From Symbiodinium natans (lineage: Eukaryota; Sar; Dinophyceae; Suessiales; Symbiodiniaceae), in NCBI GenBank assembly GCA_905221605.1, contig CAJNDS010002582.1:1-37500 (forward strand): DNA of 37,500 bases, in the 5' to 3' direction. Shown piece by piece: positions 1-8,217 of this stretch. The translations under genes and the position numbers were made by a program. The notes under the pieces were generated by a model. The model saw only the letters and a list, made by a program, of their open reading frames with translations. It did no database searches and had not been told where the DNA came from. Each line of letters starts with the position of its first letter. The first letter of the stretch is position 1.

Positions 1-27
1 CCCCCCCCCCCCCCCCCCCTCCCCCCC
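1..27. repeat. Poly-C tract at window edge
   Basis: Nineteen C, one T and seven more C open the window. Similar C or G runs recur through both flanks next to telomere-like repeats. Confidence 0.9.
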
Positions 28-295
28 TAAAGGGTATATAGAGGGCCCGAGTTTTTAGAAACCCTATATGATCCCTCCAAGGGTACATATAGAGGGCACC
101 TTATACTAACATTCAACAGGCGTATATTCAGAGGGCACTAAAGGGTGTTGCAGAAGTCCAGGCCCAATCAATCGACAAGCAGATTCCAAGCCCTAACATA
201 GGCCCTACGAACCTTTCTGGGTACAGACTGAACTGACTGAATTTGCCACGGCCCCTCATATTGCCCTCTTACATACCCCTTTAATCTACCCACCT

Positions 296-364
296 ACCCT
301 AAACCCTAAACCCTAAACCCTAAACCTCTTTATAAACCCCCCCCCCCCCCCCCCCCCCCCCCCC
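296..364. repeat. CCCTAAA array followed by poly-C
   Basis: Four CCCTAAA units are followed, after a short gap, by a C run at 337-364. The C run and the C-rich telomere strand lie on the same strand. Confidence 0.9.
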
Positions 365-465
365 GCCCTGCTTATGTCTCCCAAAGTGTTTGTTGGCCTC
401 TCAGACGCGCCCACCGCGCCGGATGCCTGCTGCTGCTTCCCTTGGCTGTGGCGCTACAGTGCATC

Positions 466-522
466 TTAGGGTTTAGGGTTTAGGGTTTAGGGTTTAGGGT
501 TCAGGGTTTAGGGTTTAGGGTT
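466..522. repeat. Interstitial TTTAGGG array
   Basis: About seven TTTAGGG units, one of them TTCAGGG, in the orientation opposite to the array at 296. Confidence 0.9.
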
Positions 523-757
523 GGGGTGTCCTGGACCCACGCTGCAGAGTAACACCCCTTACTTGCTGGTGGAGAGGGGGGTTAGGGGGAGAAGAGGGGA
601 GTAAGTAGAGGCACAAGCATTAGCATAGGGGGGGGTATGTTTGGTATGGGGTTTGTATTGTAATGCGATCCACTCACTCGACCACAGGTGGGGCTCGGTC
701 GAGGAGGTATTTCCAGGTAGATGGGCACCTTTGACAGTATACTAGGATGCCCAGTAG

Positions 758-854
758 TACCCTTATTCCCTTTTTGGGGGGCTTTAGGTTCCCTTATAAA
801 CCCCTCTACGCAAAAAAAGGGCACCCCTTTTTAAGCCTATAAGTTACTGGGCAG
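758..854 (+). repeat. Dispersed host repeat, copy 1
   Basis: A stretch running from CCCTTATTCC through GGTTCCCTTATAAACCCC and GGGCACCCCTTTTT to GTTACTGGG. A diverged copy lies at 23390-23475, just beyond the right end of the viral element, and a shorter piece lies near 33717-33755. This looks like an interspersed host repeat; I cannot assign a family. Confidence 0.5.
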
Positions 855-1090
855 CCTAGTATATGTTGTCTCTGGGTATTTTTAGTACGAACACCTTGCC
901 ACAGCAACAGTGGCGGTGGCCGCCCTGCGTGCCAAAAACTACGTGCAGTGTGAGGATGCTCTCTGAGACATTGCGCAGCGGAGCCCAAAGCCACACGGGC
1001 CTGTCTCAACTCCATCTGTGAGGATGTGTGGGTGCGCGCGCCGCGTCGGAAAATTGTCACGACTGCGCACTCAAATCCCCGCGATCCCCG

Positions 1091-1130
1091 ATCTCTCTCT
1101 CTCTCTCTCTCCCTCTCTCTTTTCTTGCTC
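1091..1130. repeat. CT dinucleotide microsatellite
   Basis: A nearly pure CT tract interrupted by CCC. Confidence 0.9.
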
Positions 1131-2637
1131 CTCTCGCTCTCTTTCCTTCTCTTCTCTGCCTACATGTCATGTCTATGTCGGGCGTAGGCTTCAGCCAACT
1201 TCAAGAGCTGGCGAAGAGCATTCCGAGGGCTTTCCGAGCGCACCCCTGAGCGCACGCCAAGAGGACTCCAAGAGGCTTAGGGTTTCCGGGCGCCAGGTTT
1301 CCGGGCCCCAATGACGACCACAGCACTTCACTTAAGACATCGACCCCCTCTTTTCGGGGAGCACCCGAAAATGTATCCCCGCAATACAGGCGCCTTAGTA
1401 GACGGGTTCAGGGTTCATGTACATTAATAAGAATTTTCATCGTGTAGGGTAGGTGACCCCAATTTTGGGGTTCATTTGGTCCCTAGGATATGAGCCGCGT
1501 GCTGCAGACACGCTTCCTTTTGCTTTCTGGCCGAGTTCACCGGCCGAACCCCTTCGCCGCGATTCGCAGAAAGGCTCAAGAAGAAGGAGAAGAGCTTCCA
1601 TGCAGCTTATCAGGCACATTGATACAGTGATGTAGGGATCTAGGGATCCTCATCGCACAGTGCTGCCGAGGTGTCCTTGTCGATTCTGGGGTTTCAAGCG
1701 CCCAGGGTCGCCATGGAGCTAAGCCGAGACGTTGCCGTGGATGATAGGCAGCAGGCCCGCGGCGTGCCCTAGAATACTTACCCAAAGGCTCCAATGCAGT
1801 TCCTTTTTGGGTTAGTTTTTGGGGATTCTAGTATACTACCCAAAAAAGGTACTACGTAGGAGCCTTTGGGTAGTAGCTGAAAGAGCAGACACCTTACTTA
1901 CGCTTTTGGGGAGGGTACAATCCCCTCTTGAGCTGAAAGTGTACACCTTTTTTTGGGAGGGCTTATGAGCCCAGCAACTCAGAAAGGGCTGTTGGGGCTT
2001 TAGGGTTCTTGAGCTGTTTGGCTCTATAAGGTTTAGGGTTTCTGATATTTATTAAGGTTCAGGGTTCTAGGGTTAAAATCTATAGGGTTCTGAGTTTTTG
2101 ACTCTATAAGGTTCAAGAGTCTGTTGTGGCTGTTGCGTCTCTTGGGAGTCGGGACACCCTAGACCCCAAACCCCAAGCCCTACACCCGCAATCTTGCAGA
2201 GTGGCCCTCTGGGCTTAGCTAGACGGGTGGCAAAACCCGCAATCTTGGAGCGTCGATGGCTTGATGGCCTGGATTTACTGGGCACAGGTTGTGGTTTCTT
2301 CAGGCCTTGGGGGTTTGGCGACCGGAAACGTTGACTTCTGCCAAAGCGAGCTACTCTGGGCTGTCCCGAAAAGAGGCCTTACCCTAAGCCCTCAACCCTA
2401 ACCCAGCGTCAGCTTAGTGGCGGGGAAGAAGCATAGTAGTGTAACACTAGTGCCTTGATAGGCCCCAGCATGCCCACATGGGCCCCCACGCAAGACCATG
2501 GCACAGTGTGTGCCTCGCCTGGCTCGTCCGAGTGTGAGCGATGAAACCCTGTCCCCAGGCCATAGGGTGCCCAGGATGTGAGGATTTTTAGGGGTTCGAG
2601 TGCCTGCCCAAAGCCAGTGGGCAGTTAAATCCCCCAA

Positions 2638-2642
2638 GAACT
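2638..2642. repeat. Target site duplication, left copy (GAACT)
   Basis: GAACT immediately precedes the left terminal inverted repeat, and the same five bases immediately follow the right one. A 5-bp duplication is what a retroviral-type integrase leaves and is close to the 5-6 bp reported for Polintons and mavirus-like integrations. Confidence 0.85.
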
Positions 2643-3090
2643 AGTTAGGATAGGCCATGCCCCATGTTTTATCTCCGTCCGCTGATAGCTCATACATTAT
2701 TTCCCTAGGGGGGAGTATACATTTTCCATTTTCCAAAATATTTTTCCTCATTTTTGACATCATACCCTCGCACGTTTTCCATCAAAAAAATTACTAAAAT
2801 TTACAAAAAATATTATATAAAATTTAAAAAATCAATTTTTCAATCAGCATAATAAATTCAATTTTATTTTTTGTAAATTTTAGGTCACTTTTCAAGCAGT
2901 CAAAAAAATCAAAAATTCATAAATTTTATGATAAATTTATGATAAAAAATTCATAAATTATTGTAAAATTTTACAATAATTTTATCATAAATTTTATCAT
3001 AAATTTTCATAAAATTTATTCAAATTTTTGAACAAATTTTATCATAAATTTTATTACAAATTTTGTAATATTTTTTGTGATAATTTTTGT
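2643..3090 (+). repeat. Left terminal inverted repeat
   Basis: This arm matches the reverse complement of 22901-23347. I counted about seven differences by eye, mostly one-base changes in A or T run length. The outer 180 bp is of mixed composition; the inner part is very AT-rich, with repeated ATCATAAATTTT-type units and small palindromes such as TAAAATTTTA. Confidence 0.92.
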
Positions 3091-3104
3091 GATAATTTTT
3101 TATA

Positions 3105-3374
3105 TTATAACAGTTGACATTCTTTTAATCGTTTTTCTAAATAATTTTTTCTTTGTTTTACATCTTTTATATATTTGTCGTCTGCTGAAGATTTAACGAT
3201 TGATTTTTCCATTTCATTTATCAACGCTTCAACTCTTGATAACAATGAATATTGTTTTTTTGCAAATTCATTTCTTGCATTGTCCATTTCTATTTCAAGA
3301 TATGAAGCTTTTTCTTTATATACGCTTTTCTCAATATCTTCTCCAGTCACAAATTCATATATAGTTTTTATCAT
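3105..3374 (-). CDS. Small coiled-coil protein, function unknown
   Basis: An 89-residue, Lys- and Glu-rich protein beginning MIKTIYEFVTGED. Most of it (about residues 20-88) has the heptad-like hydrophobic spacing of a coiled coil. There are no Cys pairs, membrane segments or catalytic motifs. It is the outermost gene on the left and starts just inside the inverted repeat. Its upstream region shares the AAAACTTTTAAAACTTTT promoter-like block with the next gene and, more loosely, with the gene at 21781, which suggests common timing. I do not recognise the family. The start is the ATG placed directly after a TATATA tract, as in most genes of the element. Confidence 0.65.
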   Translation of the reverse strand: MIKTIYEFVTGEDIEKSVYKEKASYLEIEMDNARNEFAKKQYSLLSRVEALINEMEKSIVKSSADDKYIKDVKQRKNYLEKRLKECQLL

Positions 3375-3432
3375 ATATATAATACTATATATTTTTCTTT
3401 TTAAAACTTTTAAAACTTTTATATATATTTTA
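3375..3432 (-). promoter_or_regulatory. Promoter-like block, AAAACTTTT class
   Basis: Directly upstream of the start at 3374. Read on the plus strand it runs ATATATATAATACTATATAT, then two AAAACTTTT units. An almost identical block lies upstream of the next gene at 3706-3763. Confidence 0.6.
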
Positions 3433-3468
3433 TCTTCATTTCTTTAAGTATGTATTGTATATCTCAAT

Positions 3469-3705
3469 TTATGAAATATTATTTTCATACAGTTCTATTA
3501 GTTCTCTTTGTAGTTCAATTTGTTTTTCTAAATACTTCATTTCCTTATCTAAATGTTCCTGTTCTTCTTTTTCTATAACGCATTTTTGTTTAATTTCTAC
3601 AATTTTGTTTTCCCTACTTTCTTTGATAATTTCTAGTTTTTCTAATTCGTGCTTTGCCTGTTTGTATAGTATTTCAAATAATTCATCTTGAACCGATTTT
3701 TTCAT
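3469..3705 (-). CDS. Small coiled-coil protein, function unknown
   Basis: A 78-residue, highly charged protein that is predicted to be coiled coil over nearly its whole length, with Leu, Ile and Glu in heptad-like spacing and a single Cys in the middle. It is similar in size and character to its neighbour at 3105 and has the same upstream block, so the pair may be an old duplication, but I see no convincing residue-by-residue match. The function is unknown. Confidence 0.65.
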   Translation of the reverse strand: MKKSVQDELFEILYKQAKHELEKLEIIKESRENKIVEIKQKCVIEKEEQEHLDKEMKYLEKQIELQRELIELYENNIS

Positions 3706-3763
3706 ATATATATATAATACTATATATTTTAGTTTTTAAAACTTTTAAAACTTTTTTAAAAAA
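3706..3763 (-). promoter_or_regulatory. Promoter-like block, AAAACTTTT class
   Basis: Directly upstream of the start at 3705 and nearly identical to 3375-3432. Beyond it, an imperfect inverted repeat (about 3757-3802, TTTCAATAAA against TTTGTTGAAA) follows the 3' end of the 567-residue gene. Confidence 0.6.
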
Positions 3764-3809
3764 ATGTTTCAATAAAGATTATTTATTTGTTGAAATATTT
3801 TTTAAGCTT

Positions 3810-5513
3810 TTATTTTTTATATATGTGTTGTCTATATAAACCTTTCAGTTCTTGTAAATGCTGTTTTTTCATGTCCTTGTCTCCGGCAGATTTAACCCAT
3901 TTGTTATATAAACTTTTATAACTTCTATAAGTTTTAGTATTTATTGTATTTCTGTTGTTTGCTTCTTCAAATACTTCTCTCAATTTTTGAATACCTATTT
4001 TACTGGGAATGATTAATGTAGGAGATGACATTTCTTGCTCTTCGGTCGTTCCTTCCTTCATATTTGTTTTTCTAATTAAGGGAGTTTTTCTTGGAACATT
4101 ATGAGGTGTTCTCTCCTTAAATATATCATTAAATAAATTTATCAATCGTTCTTCTTTTTCTTGAACAGAACCTCCTTTATTGTTTTTATTAATAACTTCA
4201 TTAATTTTTGCTTCTTCTTCTATTGATAATTGATTTCTTACTTTTGCTATGTTGAATAATGATTGTAATGCTCGTGAACTAATATTTTTTGGGTTTATTC
4301 TTGAATAGTCGTTAAGAGGTAATTCAGATAGTTCGTCTATTACTTCTGTATCTCCTTTAGTCCCCCATCCAGAAAATAAAACACCCTTTGAGTCTTTGTA
4401 TAATTTACTAATGTCGACATCTTTTTGAAATGGTGGCGGTTGTGGTGGTTCCGGCGGTGGTGCATTTCCACTTGAACTTGACGACGCCGCGCCAGAGGCT
4501 CGCGAGCTTCGCGACCCGCCTTGTTGGAAATTAGGTCGCGGTGGTTCGGGCGATGTTTTCGGTGATGGTCTGGGTCTTGCTTTGCCTCTTGGTTCTGTTG
4601 GTCGCTGTGGTATTGGTCGTGGTATTGGTGGCAACGCCGGTAATTCCGATACTGTGGGTTGACTGGACGATGCAATCGGTAGAGGTTGTTGAGTTGCTCC
4701 TACATTAGGTTGATGGGGTTGTAAAATTATTGAAGGTTGTAAATATTGCATATTTGGAATTGGCATTGGATCGTATGTTGTAAATTGCCCTGTTCTAGGA
4801 TCTCCTGTAAAATCTAATAATGGTCTTGGTGGCGGATTTATTCTATTCATTATCACTTCATTGAATTGACTTATTGCTTCCTGTGACATACCGGCCAGAA
4901 GAGAACTCCCGAAATCCATACCGGAAACCATATTTCCGGCAACATTGCCACCTACTCTTAATGCTCCGCTTCCTAAACTTAATGCCCCACTTCCTAGACT
5001 TCTTAAAATTCCCGATCCTCCCTCTTCTTCTCTTTCTAACTGTTGTTGATGGGCTTGATAAATTGCTTGTTGGTTGCCTTGTTGTGCTGTTGCTATGTTT
5101 CCTAATGTTTCGTTGATTTGAAACAATTGTTGTTCGGGCGGTGTGCCGAATTCTTCAACCACAGACATTTCATCAGGGTCAGTCCCTATATTAAATTGTT
5201 CCGGTGTTCTCGGTTGTTCTGGTTGTGGTCTGTCATTTTGTGTAAATGCTTTATATGTTAAATCATTATCATCCGCATATTGTCGTTTCATGAGATCCCT
5301 AGCAATTGCTTCAGCGATTTGTTTTTCTTGAATTTTCAATTTGTCTAAATGATCTTTTCCATCAAATCGTGTTCCTTTATTGCTTTGTTTATAAAACACA
5401 GCATCCCTATTCGGAAAGGGTTTTAACGCGTCTTCGTTATCATTGACCAATTCCAAAATATCTTCATATCTAGATCTTCTGTGAAATTGTATTCCAGCAT
5501 TTTTAACTACCAT
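3810..5513 (-). CDS. Large Gly/Pro-rich protein, probable virion component
   Basis: A 567-residue protein. Residues 1-160 are charged and then Gln-rich. Residues 165-210 are Gly/Ala/Ser-rich with a repeated LGSGAL unit and could form an amphipathic or membrane-active segment. Residues 226-361 are strongly Pro-rich with Arg and Ser patches. The C-terminal 200 residues are a charged, mainly helical domain rich in Lys and Asn. I recognise no enzyme motif. Its place in the minus-strand block with the penton gene, and a TCTAAA box upstream, suggest a late structural role such as a minor capsid or core protein; this is inference. Codons in the Pro-rich part are more GC-rich than in neighbouring genes. 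The start overlaps the end of the gene at 5503 by 11 bp. Confidence 0.75.
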   Translation of the reverse strand: MVVKNAGIQFHRRSRYEDILELVNDNEDALKPFPNRDAVFYKQSNKGTRFDGKDHLDKLKIQEKQIAEAIARDLMKRQYADDNDLTYKAFTQNDRPQPEQPRTPEQFNIGTDPDEMSVVEEFGTPPEQQLFQINETLGNIATAQQGNQQAIYQAHQQQLEREEEGGSGILRSLGSGALSLGSGALRVGGNVAGNMVSGMDFGSSLLAGMSQEAISQFNEVIMNRINPPPRPLLDFTGDPRTGQFTTYDPMPIPNMQYLQPSIILQPHQPNVGATQQPLPIASSSQPTVSELPALPPIPRPIPQRPTEPRGKARPRPSPKTSPEPPRPNFQQGGSRSSRASGAASSSSSGNAPPPEPPQPPPFQKDVDISKLYKDSKGVLFSGWGTKGDTEVIDELSELPLNDYSRINPKNISSRALQSLFNIAKVRNQLSIEEEAKINEVINKNNKGGSVQEKEERLINLFNDIFKERTPHNVPRKTPLIRKTNMKEGTTEEQEMSSPTLIIPSKIGIQKLREVFEEANNRNTINTKTYRSYKSLYNKWVKSAGDKDMKKQHLQELKGLYRQHIYKK

Positions 5514-5874
5514 TCTTTTTTATATATTGTTTTAGAAAATAGATTCGCTTAATTCGCTTAATGTTTGAACCCTTTTTTTTCAGATGTGCTACAGAAGCAT
5601 CGGGTATTCGTGGATTATGTATTTCCCCTTTCAATCTTGCTATTTCGGTTTCATAATTTGCTTTCATTTGACCCTCCAATAGTCTCCGTTTAAACGCTAG
5701 ATTTTTCTCTTTCGCCTCTCTCGCTTCTAATTGTTTTTTCAAGTTCATTAGATAGTCAATATTATGTTGACGATATACCAGATCTTCGGATGAATTTACC
5801 ACAGGATTATCTAATGATTTTTTCTTATGTAGTTTTTTATTTTTTTGAAATTTAAACCTATTATATAGAACCAT
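5503..5874 (-). CDS. Basic protein, possible DNA-binding or virion protein
   Basis: A 123-residue protein with Lys/Arg clusters at both ends and a charged helical middle (about residues 40-85). It has no Cys pairs and no enzyme motif. Such a composition fits a nucleic-acid-binding or core protein, but this is only inference. The end overlaps the start of the 567-residue gene by 11 bp, so the two are probably coexpressed. The TCTAAATAATAATATATA promoter-like box at its 5' side lies in the last codons of the preceding gene. Confidence 0.7.
   Translation of the reverse strand: MVLYNRFKFQKNKKLHKKKSLDNPVVNSSEDLVYRQHNIDYLMNLKKQLEAREAKEKNLAFKRRLLEGQMKANYETEIARLKGEIHNPRIPDASVAHLKKKGSNIKRIKRIYFLKQYIKKNGS
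5531..5536 (-). promoter_or_regulatory. TCTAAA box for the 567-residue gene
   Basis: TCTAAAACAATATATAAA on the minus strand, about 18 nt from the start codon at 5513. It belongs to the set of boxes in front of capsid-type genes. Confidence 0.5.
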
Positions 5875-5886
5875 TTGTATATATTA

Positions 5887-6174
5887 TTATTTAGATTTTT
5901 TACTTCTAGCCTGAAACATAGCTTTACACATATTATCGGATTTTTCCTGTCTTCTTCTCATAATTTCGGCGTTCATTGATCTCATTTGTAATTGTAATAA
6001 TTGCTGCTGCGTTAAATTTGCATAAGGGTTTGAGGGTTGCTGTTGTATTTGTTGTGGTTTAGCTGGCATTGCTTTAGAAAGAGGTTGTTGTTGTTCTTGA
6101 TATTGTTGTGGTTCTACTAAATTATTTTCTTGTGGTTCTGGTGCTAATGGTTCAACATTTATTTTTGTTTTTTT
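5887..6174 (-). CDS. Gln/Pro-rich C-terminal part of the zinc-knuckle gene (-1 frame)
   Basis: This frame is open from the A7 run at 6168-6174 to the TAA at 5887. The first in-frame ATG is only at 6069, which would give 60 residues. The 100 nt upstream of that ATG read as coding: the composition is Gln-, Pro- and Glu-rich and continuous with what follows (QEQQQP then IQQQP). I therefore think it continues the reading frame of the gene at 6159-6446 after a one-base slip rather than being a separate gene. The C-terminus is basic and ends Lys-Lys-Ser-Lys. The final TCTAAATAA also forms the promoter box of the next gene. Confidence 0.6.
   Translation of the reverse strand, partial: KKTKINVEPLAPEPQENNLVEPQQYQEQQQPLSKAMPAKPQQIQQQPSNPYANLTQQQLLQLQMRSMNAEIMRRRQEKSDNMCKAMFQARSKKSK
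5890..5895 (-). promoter_or_regulatory. TCTAAA box embedded in a gene end
   Basis: The box overlaps the last Ser-Lys codons of the upstream gene and is followed by TAATAATATATA and the start at 5874. Confidence 0.55.
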
Positions 6175-6446
6175 CTAGGTGCATATTTTTTAACTGGTTT
6201 ATCAATAATATTACTTGGTTTCTTTTCACACACGCTAGGATGACTATATCGTAATGTTTTAGTCGTCATAGGTTTTTTACAGTCTTTACATTCCGTAGGA
6301 TTTTTTATAACTTCTGTAATTTTTACTCGTTTTTGTTCTTCATTCACAGGTTCAATTTTTTCAACTTCTGTTTCCGGCGGTGCTTCAGTTGCTTCGTTTT
6401 CAGGTTCATCGTTAGTTACAACATTTTCTGAATTTTGTTCTGACAT
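6159..6446 (-). CDS. Acidic protein with a C-x2-C...H-x3-C zinc knuckle
   Basis: A 95-residue frame from the ATG at 6446; an ATG nine bases upstream is possible, but MSEQN sits right after the TATAT tract. The first 40 residues are acidic and probably disordered. A compact zinc-binding candidate follows, with Cys53, Cys56, His69 and Cys73, then a basic tail. The frame stops at 6159 just after an A7 run, and the -1 frame is open onwards and looks coding (see 5887-6174). The intact product would be about 190 residues. The role is unknown; its position beside penton and core-like genes suggests a virion or regulatory protein. Confidence 0.65.
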   Translation of the reverse strand: MSEQNSENVVTNDEPENEATEAPPETEVEKIEPVNEEQKRVKITEVIKNPTECKDCKKPMTTKTLRYSHPSVCEKKPSNIIDKPVKKYAPRKKQK

Positions 6447-6477
6447 ATATAACATTCTATATATTTTCTATTCAAAT

Positions 6478-7344
6478 TTACATAGCATCAGTATTATGAA
6501 AGAGGAGGCTAAATGACAAATTAACACCGTTGAAATTTATGAGGTTGCCTACCTCATCAGTTATTCTAAATGTTAGTTTTCTTATTGAACGACGCGAGAC
6601 ATTGACATAATCATAATCTGTAACACCGTAAGGATCATTTATAATACTAGCAAATGAAGCATTTACAGGAATTTTTTTCACTATGGCATTTGAAAATGTT
6701 GAGGGACTGTGAAAATTATTATTTGATAATTCAGGACACGAGATATAAATGTCTTGATGTGCTAATAAATTTATAAATCCAGAAACCCACGGAACGACAG
6801 AAGTTGAAAAATCTTGAGGTATAGGTGTATTTAAAACACTGTTTATACTGTTTAAATTGTTTAGATCAACATTATTTGAAAAAGACCCTACAAAATTTGC
6901 AATCAAGCTATCGGGAAGAACAATAAAAATAATTTCTGAAAAATTTGATTCAATTGTTATTTTATTTAAAATTGTATTGTATGTAGCCGTGTATGTATTC
7001 TGTCTACCTGTAACATCAAAGAAAAAATTTAATTCTTGTTGTATTGTAGATGCCAGTTCGGGAGGTGTGTAATTTCCTAGCGGTATTTCAATTCTTAAAT
7101 AAGTTGTTCCTGTTGGTGTTGCAGGTGCTAATACTCTGTGTTCAAACTATAAATTTCTATTATTTTCGTTTATTGAATACCATGTGTTAGGAATTGCTAA
7201 CTCGTGAACTTGCATAATCGTCCCGTCGGGGATTTCAAATGTTTCCCTTAATTCTATTTGAAAGTCGCTGATACCGCGACTATTTGATGTGCGATATTTT
7301 GAATTTACATAAACTTTTTTATATGTTAATGGTCTGATACTCAT
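6478..7344 (-). pseudogene. Minor capsid (penton-like) protein, interrupted by one in-frame TAG
   Basis: The frame runs from the ATG at 7344 to the stop at 6478 and would encode 287 residues plus one amber position. The N-terminus has the pattern of Polinton-like virus minor capsid proteins: VYVNSKYRTS, then SDFQIEL, then IPNTWYSINENN. The C-terminus has RKLTFRITDEVGNLINFNG followed by LSFSLLF. The single interruption is TAG at 7147-7149 (codon 66), where related proteins usually have an aromatic residue, so a TAT or TAC to TAG change would explain it. Reading continues in frame on both sides with coding-like sequence. This could be a real null allele, a sequencing error, or readthrough. A TCTAAA box lies upstream at 7361. 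Assignment to the penton/minor capsid class is from remembered family motifs. Confidence 0.78.
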
Positions 7345-7360
7345 ATTACTATATTTTTAG

Positions 7361-7366
7361 TTTAGA
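7361..7366 (-). promoter_or_regulatory. TCTAAA box for the penton-like gene
   Basis: ATTATCTAAACTAAAAATAT on the minus strand, ending shortly before the ATG at 7344. Confidence 0.5.
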
Positions 7367-7377
7367 TAATTTATATT

Positions 7378-7601
7378 TCATTTTTTCATTTTTCTCCTGT
7401 TCCTCTCTATGAGTTTATCATTTAGTTTAGGATTTTGTTTGTATCGTTGCTCCACAAATTTTGATGATAAGGGGTGTTTATATGTTTTATTCTATCCATG
7501 AATGTTTTTTCAACATATGTTTGTCCACATGTTCCACATATAATTTTCTTACCTGCTTTTTCTAATTTCTTTTCTTTTTTTTCTTGTTTCTTTTCCGTCA
7601 T
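7378..7601 (-). CDS. Small C2H2-like zinc finger protein, frame change near the middle
   Basis: The start is the ATG at 7601. Residues 1-20 are Lys/Glu-rich. They are followed by a CGTCGQTY Cys pair and KHINTPYHQ, a C-x2-C...H-x5-H finger. The starting frame stops at 7422 after 59 residues. The -1 frame, entered at AAATTTG (7455-7461), continues with VEQRYKQNPK and a basic tail to a TGA at 7378. This second half matches the plus-strand paralogue at 12408 (VEARYNANPK and a Lys-rich tail), which shows that it belongs to the same gene. The intact product is about 74 residues. AAATTTG also fits the X-XXY-YYZ shape of a -1 frameshift site, so both error and recoding are possible. Confidence 0.72.
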
Positions 7602-7642
7602 ATATATCATTGACAAAAAATAATTTATAATCTTTTTATATA
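7602..7642. promoter_or_regulatory. Divergent promoter region
   Basis: These 41 bp separate the zinc finger gene (minus) from the lipase-like gene (plus). They are AT-rich, with TATATAT next to the minus-strand ATG and TTTATATA next to the plus-strand ATG, and contain no TCTAAA box. Confidence 0.5.
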
Positions 7643-8194
7643 ATGACGAAGATTGAAGGACAGTTAAATAAGATGTTGGAACACAACGGTAAAATATCAA
7701 ATACTCAAGGTATAAAATATGCATATGATCGTGATAATAAAATTTTTGTAAAGGGGAATAAAATGTATGTGGCAGGGACAACATCTACTAGAGACTGGCG
7801 ACAAAATTTTACAAATCTTAAAACTGGCGGAATTAGAGATATGGATCGCTACAAGGAAGCGAGACGGGTATTAATGGAAAATCCACAAGTGAATACATTA
7901 TTAGGGCACAGTATGGGAGGTAGCGTTGTTTTAGAATTAAACAAAGAATTTAAGGATAAAAAGTATAAAACGAGAACCTATAATGCTCCTGTGGTAAGTT
8001 TTTTTGCTCCTATTTTTGGTTTAGATGAACCGACGGAACAGCACAAACGATTTAGAATGACAGGCGACCCCGTGAGTGCTTTTGATAACGCGGCTATAAG
8101 TTATGATGCTAAAACTTTAAATCCTATAGCAAGTCATGATATTGACCAGTTAGAAGGCATTGATGAAAGAATACGAATATTAGGTATGCATTAA
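7643..8194 (+). CDS. Lipase-like alpha/beta hydrolase
   Basis: A 183-residue protein with the nucleophile elbow LGHSMGG (Ser90), preceded by a hydrophobic strand. Candidates for the remaining triad are Asp142 (in MTGDPVS) and His165 (in IASHDI); this spacing resembles class 3 lipases. It has no signal peptide or membrane segment. Lipase-like genes occur in several Polinton-like viruses and virophages, where they are thought to act on host or helper membranes or lipids, but the substrate here is unknown. It is the first gene of the plus-strand block and lies 24 bp before the next gene. It appears intact. Confidence 0.8.
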   Translation: MTKIEGQLNKMLEHNGKISNTQGIKYAYDRDNKIFVKGNKMYVAGTTSTRDWRQNFTNLKTGGIRDMDRYKEARRVLMENPQVNTLLGHSMGGSVVLELNKEFKDKKYKTRTYNAPVVSFFAPIFGLDEPTEQHKRFRMTGDPVSAFDNAAISYDAKTLNPIASHDIDQLEGIDERIRILGMH

Positions 8195-8198
8195 ATTA

Positions 8199-8204
8199 TC
8201 TAAA
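8199..8204 (+). promoter_or_regulatory. TCTAAA box for the 80-residue gene
   Basis: TCTAAAACTATATAATATA precedes the ATG at 8218. Confidence 0.5.
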
Positions 8205-8217
8205 ACTATATAATATA

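Larger units (their letters stand above)
1..2637. other. Left host flank, no recognisable gene
   Basis: This is GC-rich nuclear DNA upstream of the viral insertion. It holds TTTAGGG/CCCTAAA runs, poly-C runs, a CT microsatellite and short dispersed repeats. Open frames here are short, on both strands, low in complexity and without any family motif I know, so I call none of them a gene. The stretches 523-1090 and 1131-2637 contain only isolated degenerate TTTAGGG units and otherwise nothing I can name. Confidence 0.7.

Noticed and set aside
2920-3060. CRISPR-like or iteron array in the terminal repeat
   Set aside because: The ATCATAAATTTT units are irregular AT-rich slippage without unique spacers.
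4340-4675. His/Asn-rich open frame on the minus strand
   Set aside because: It is an alternate frame of the Pro-rich segment of the 567-residue gene.
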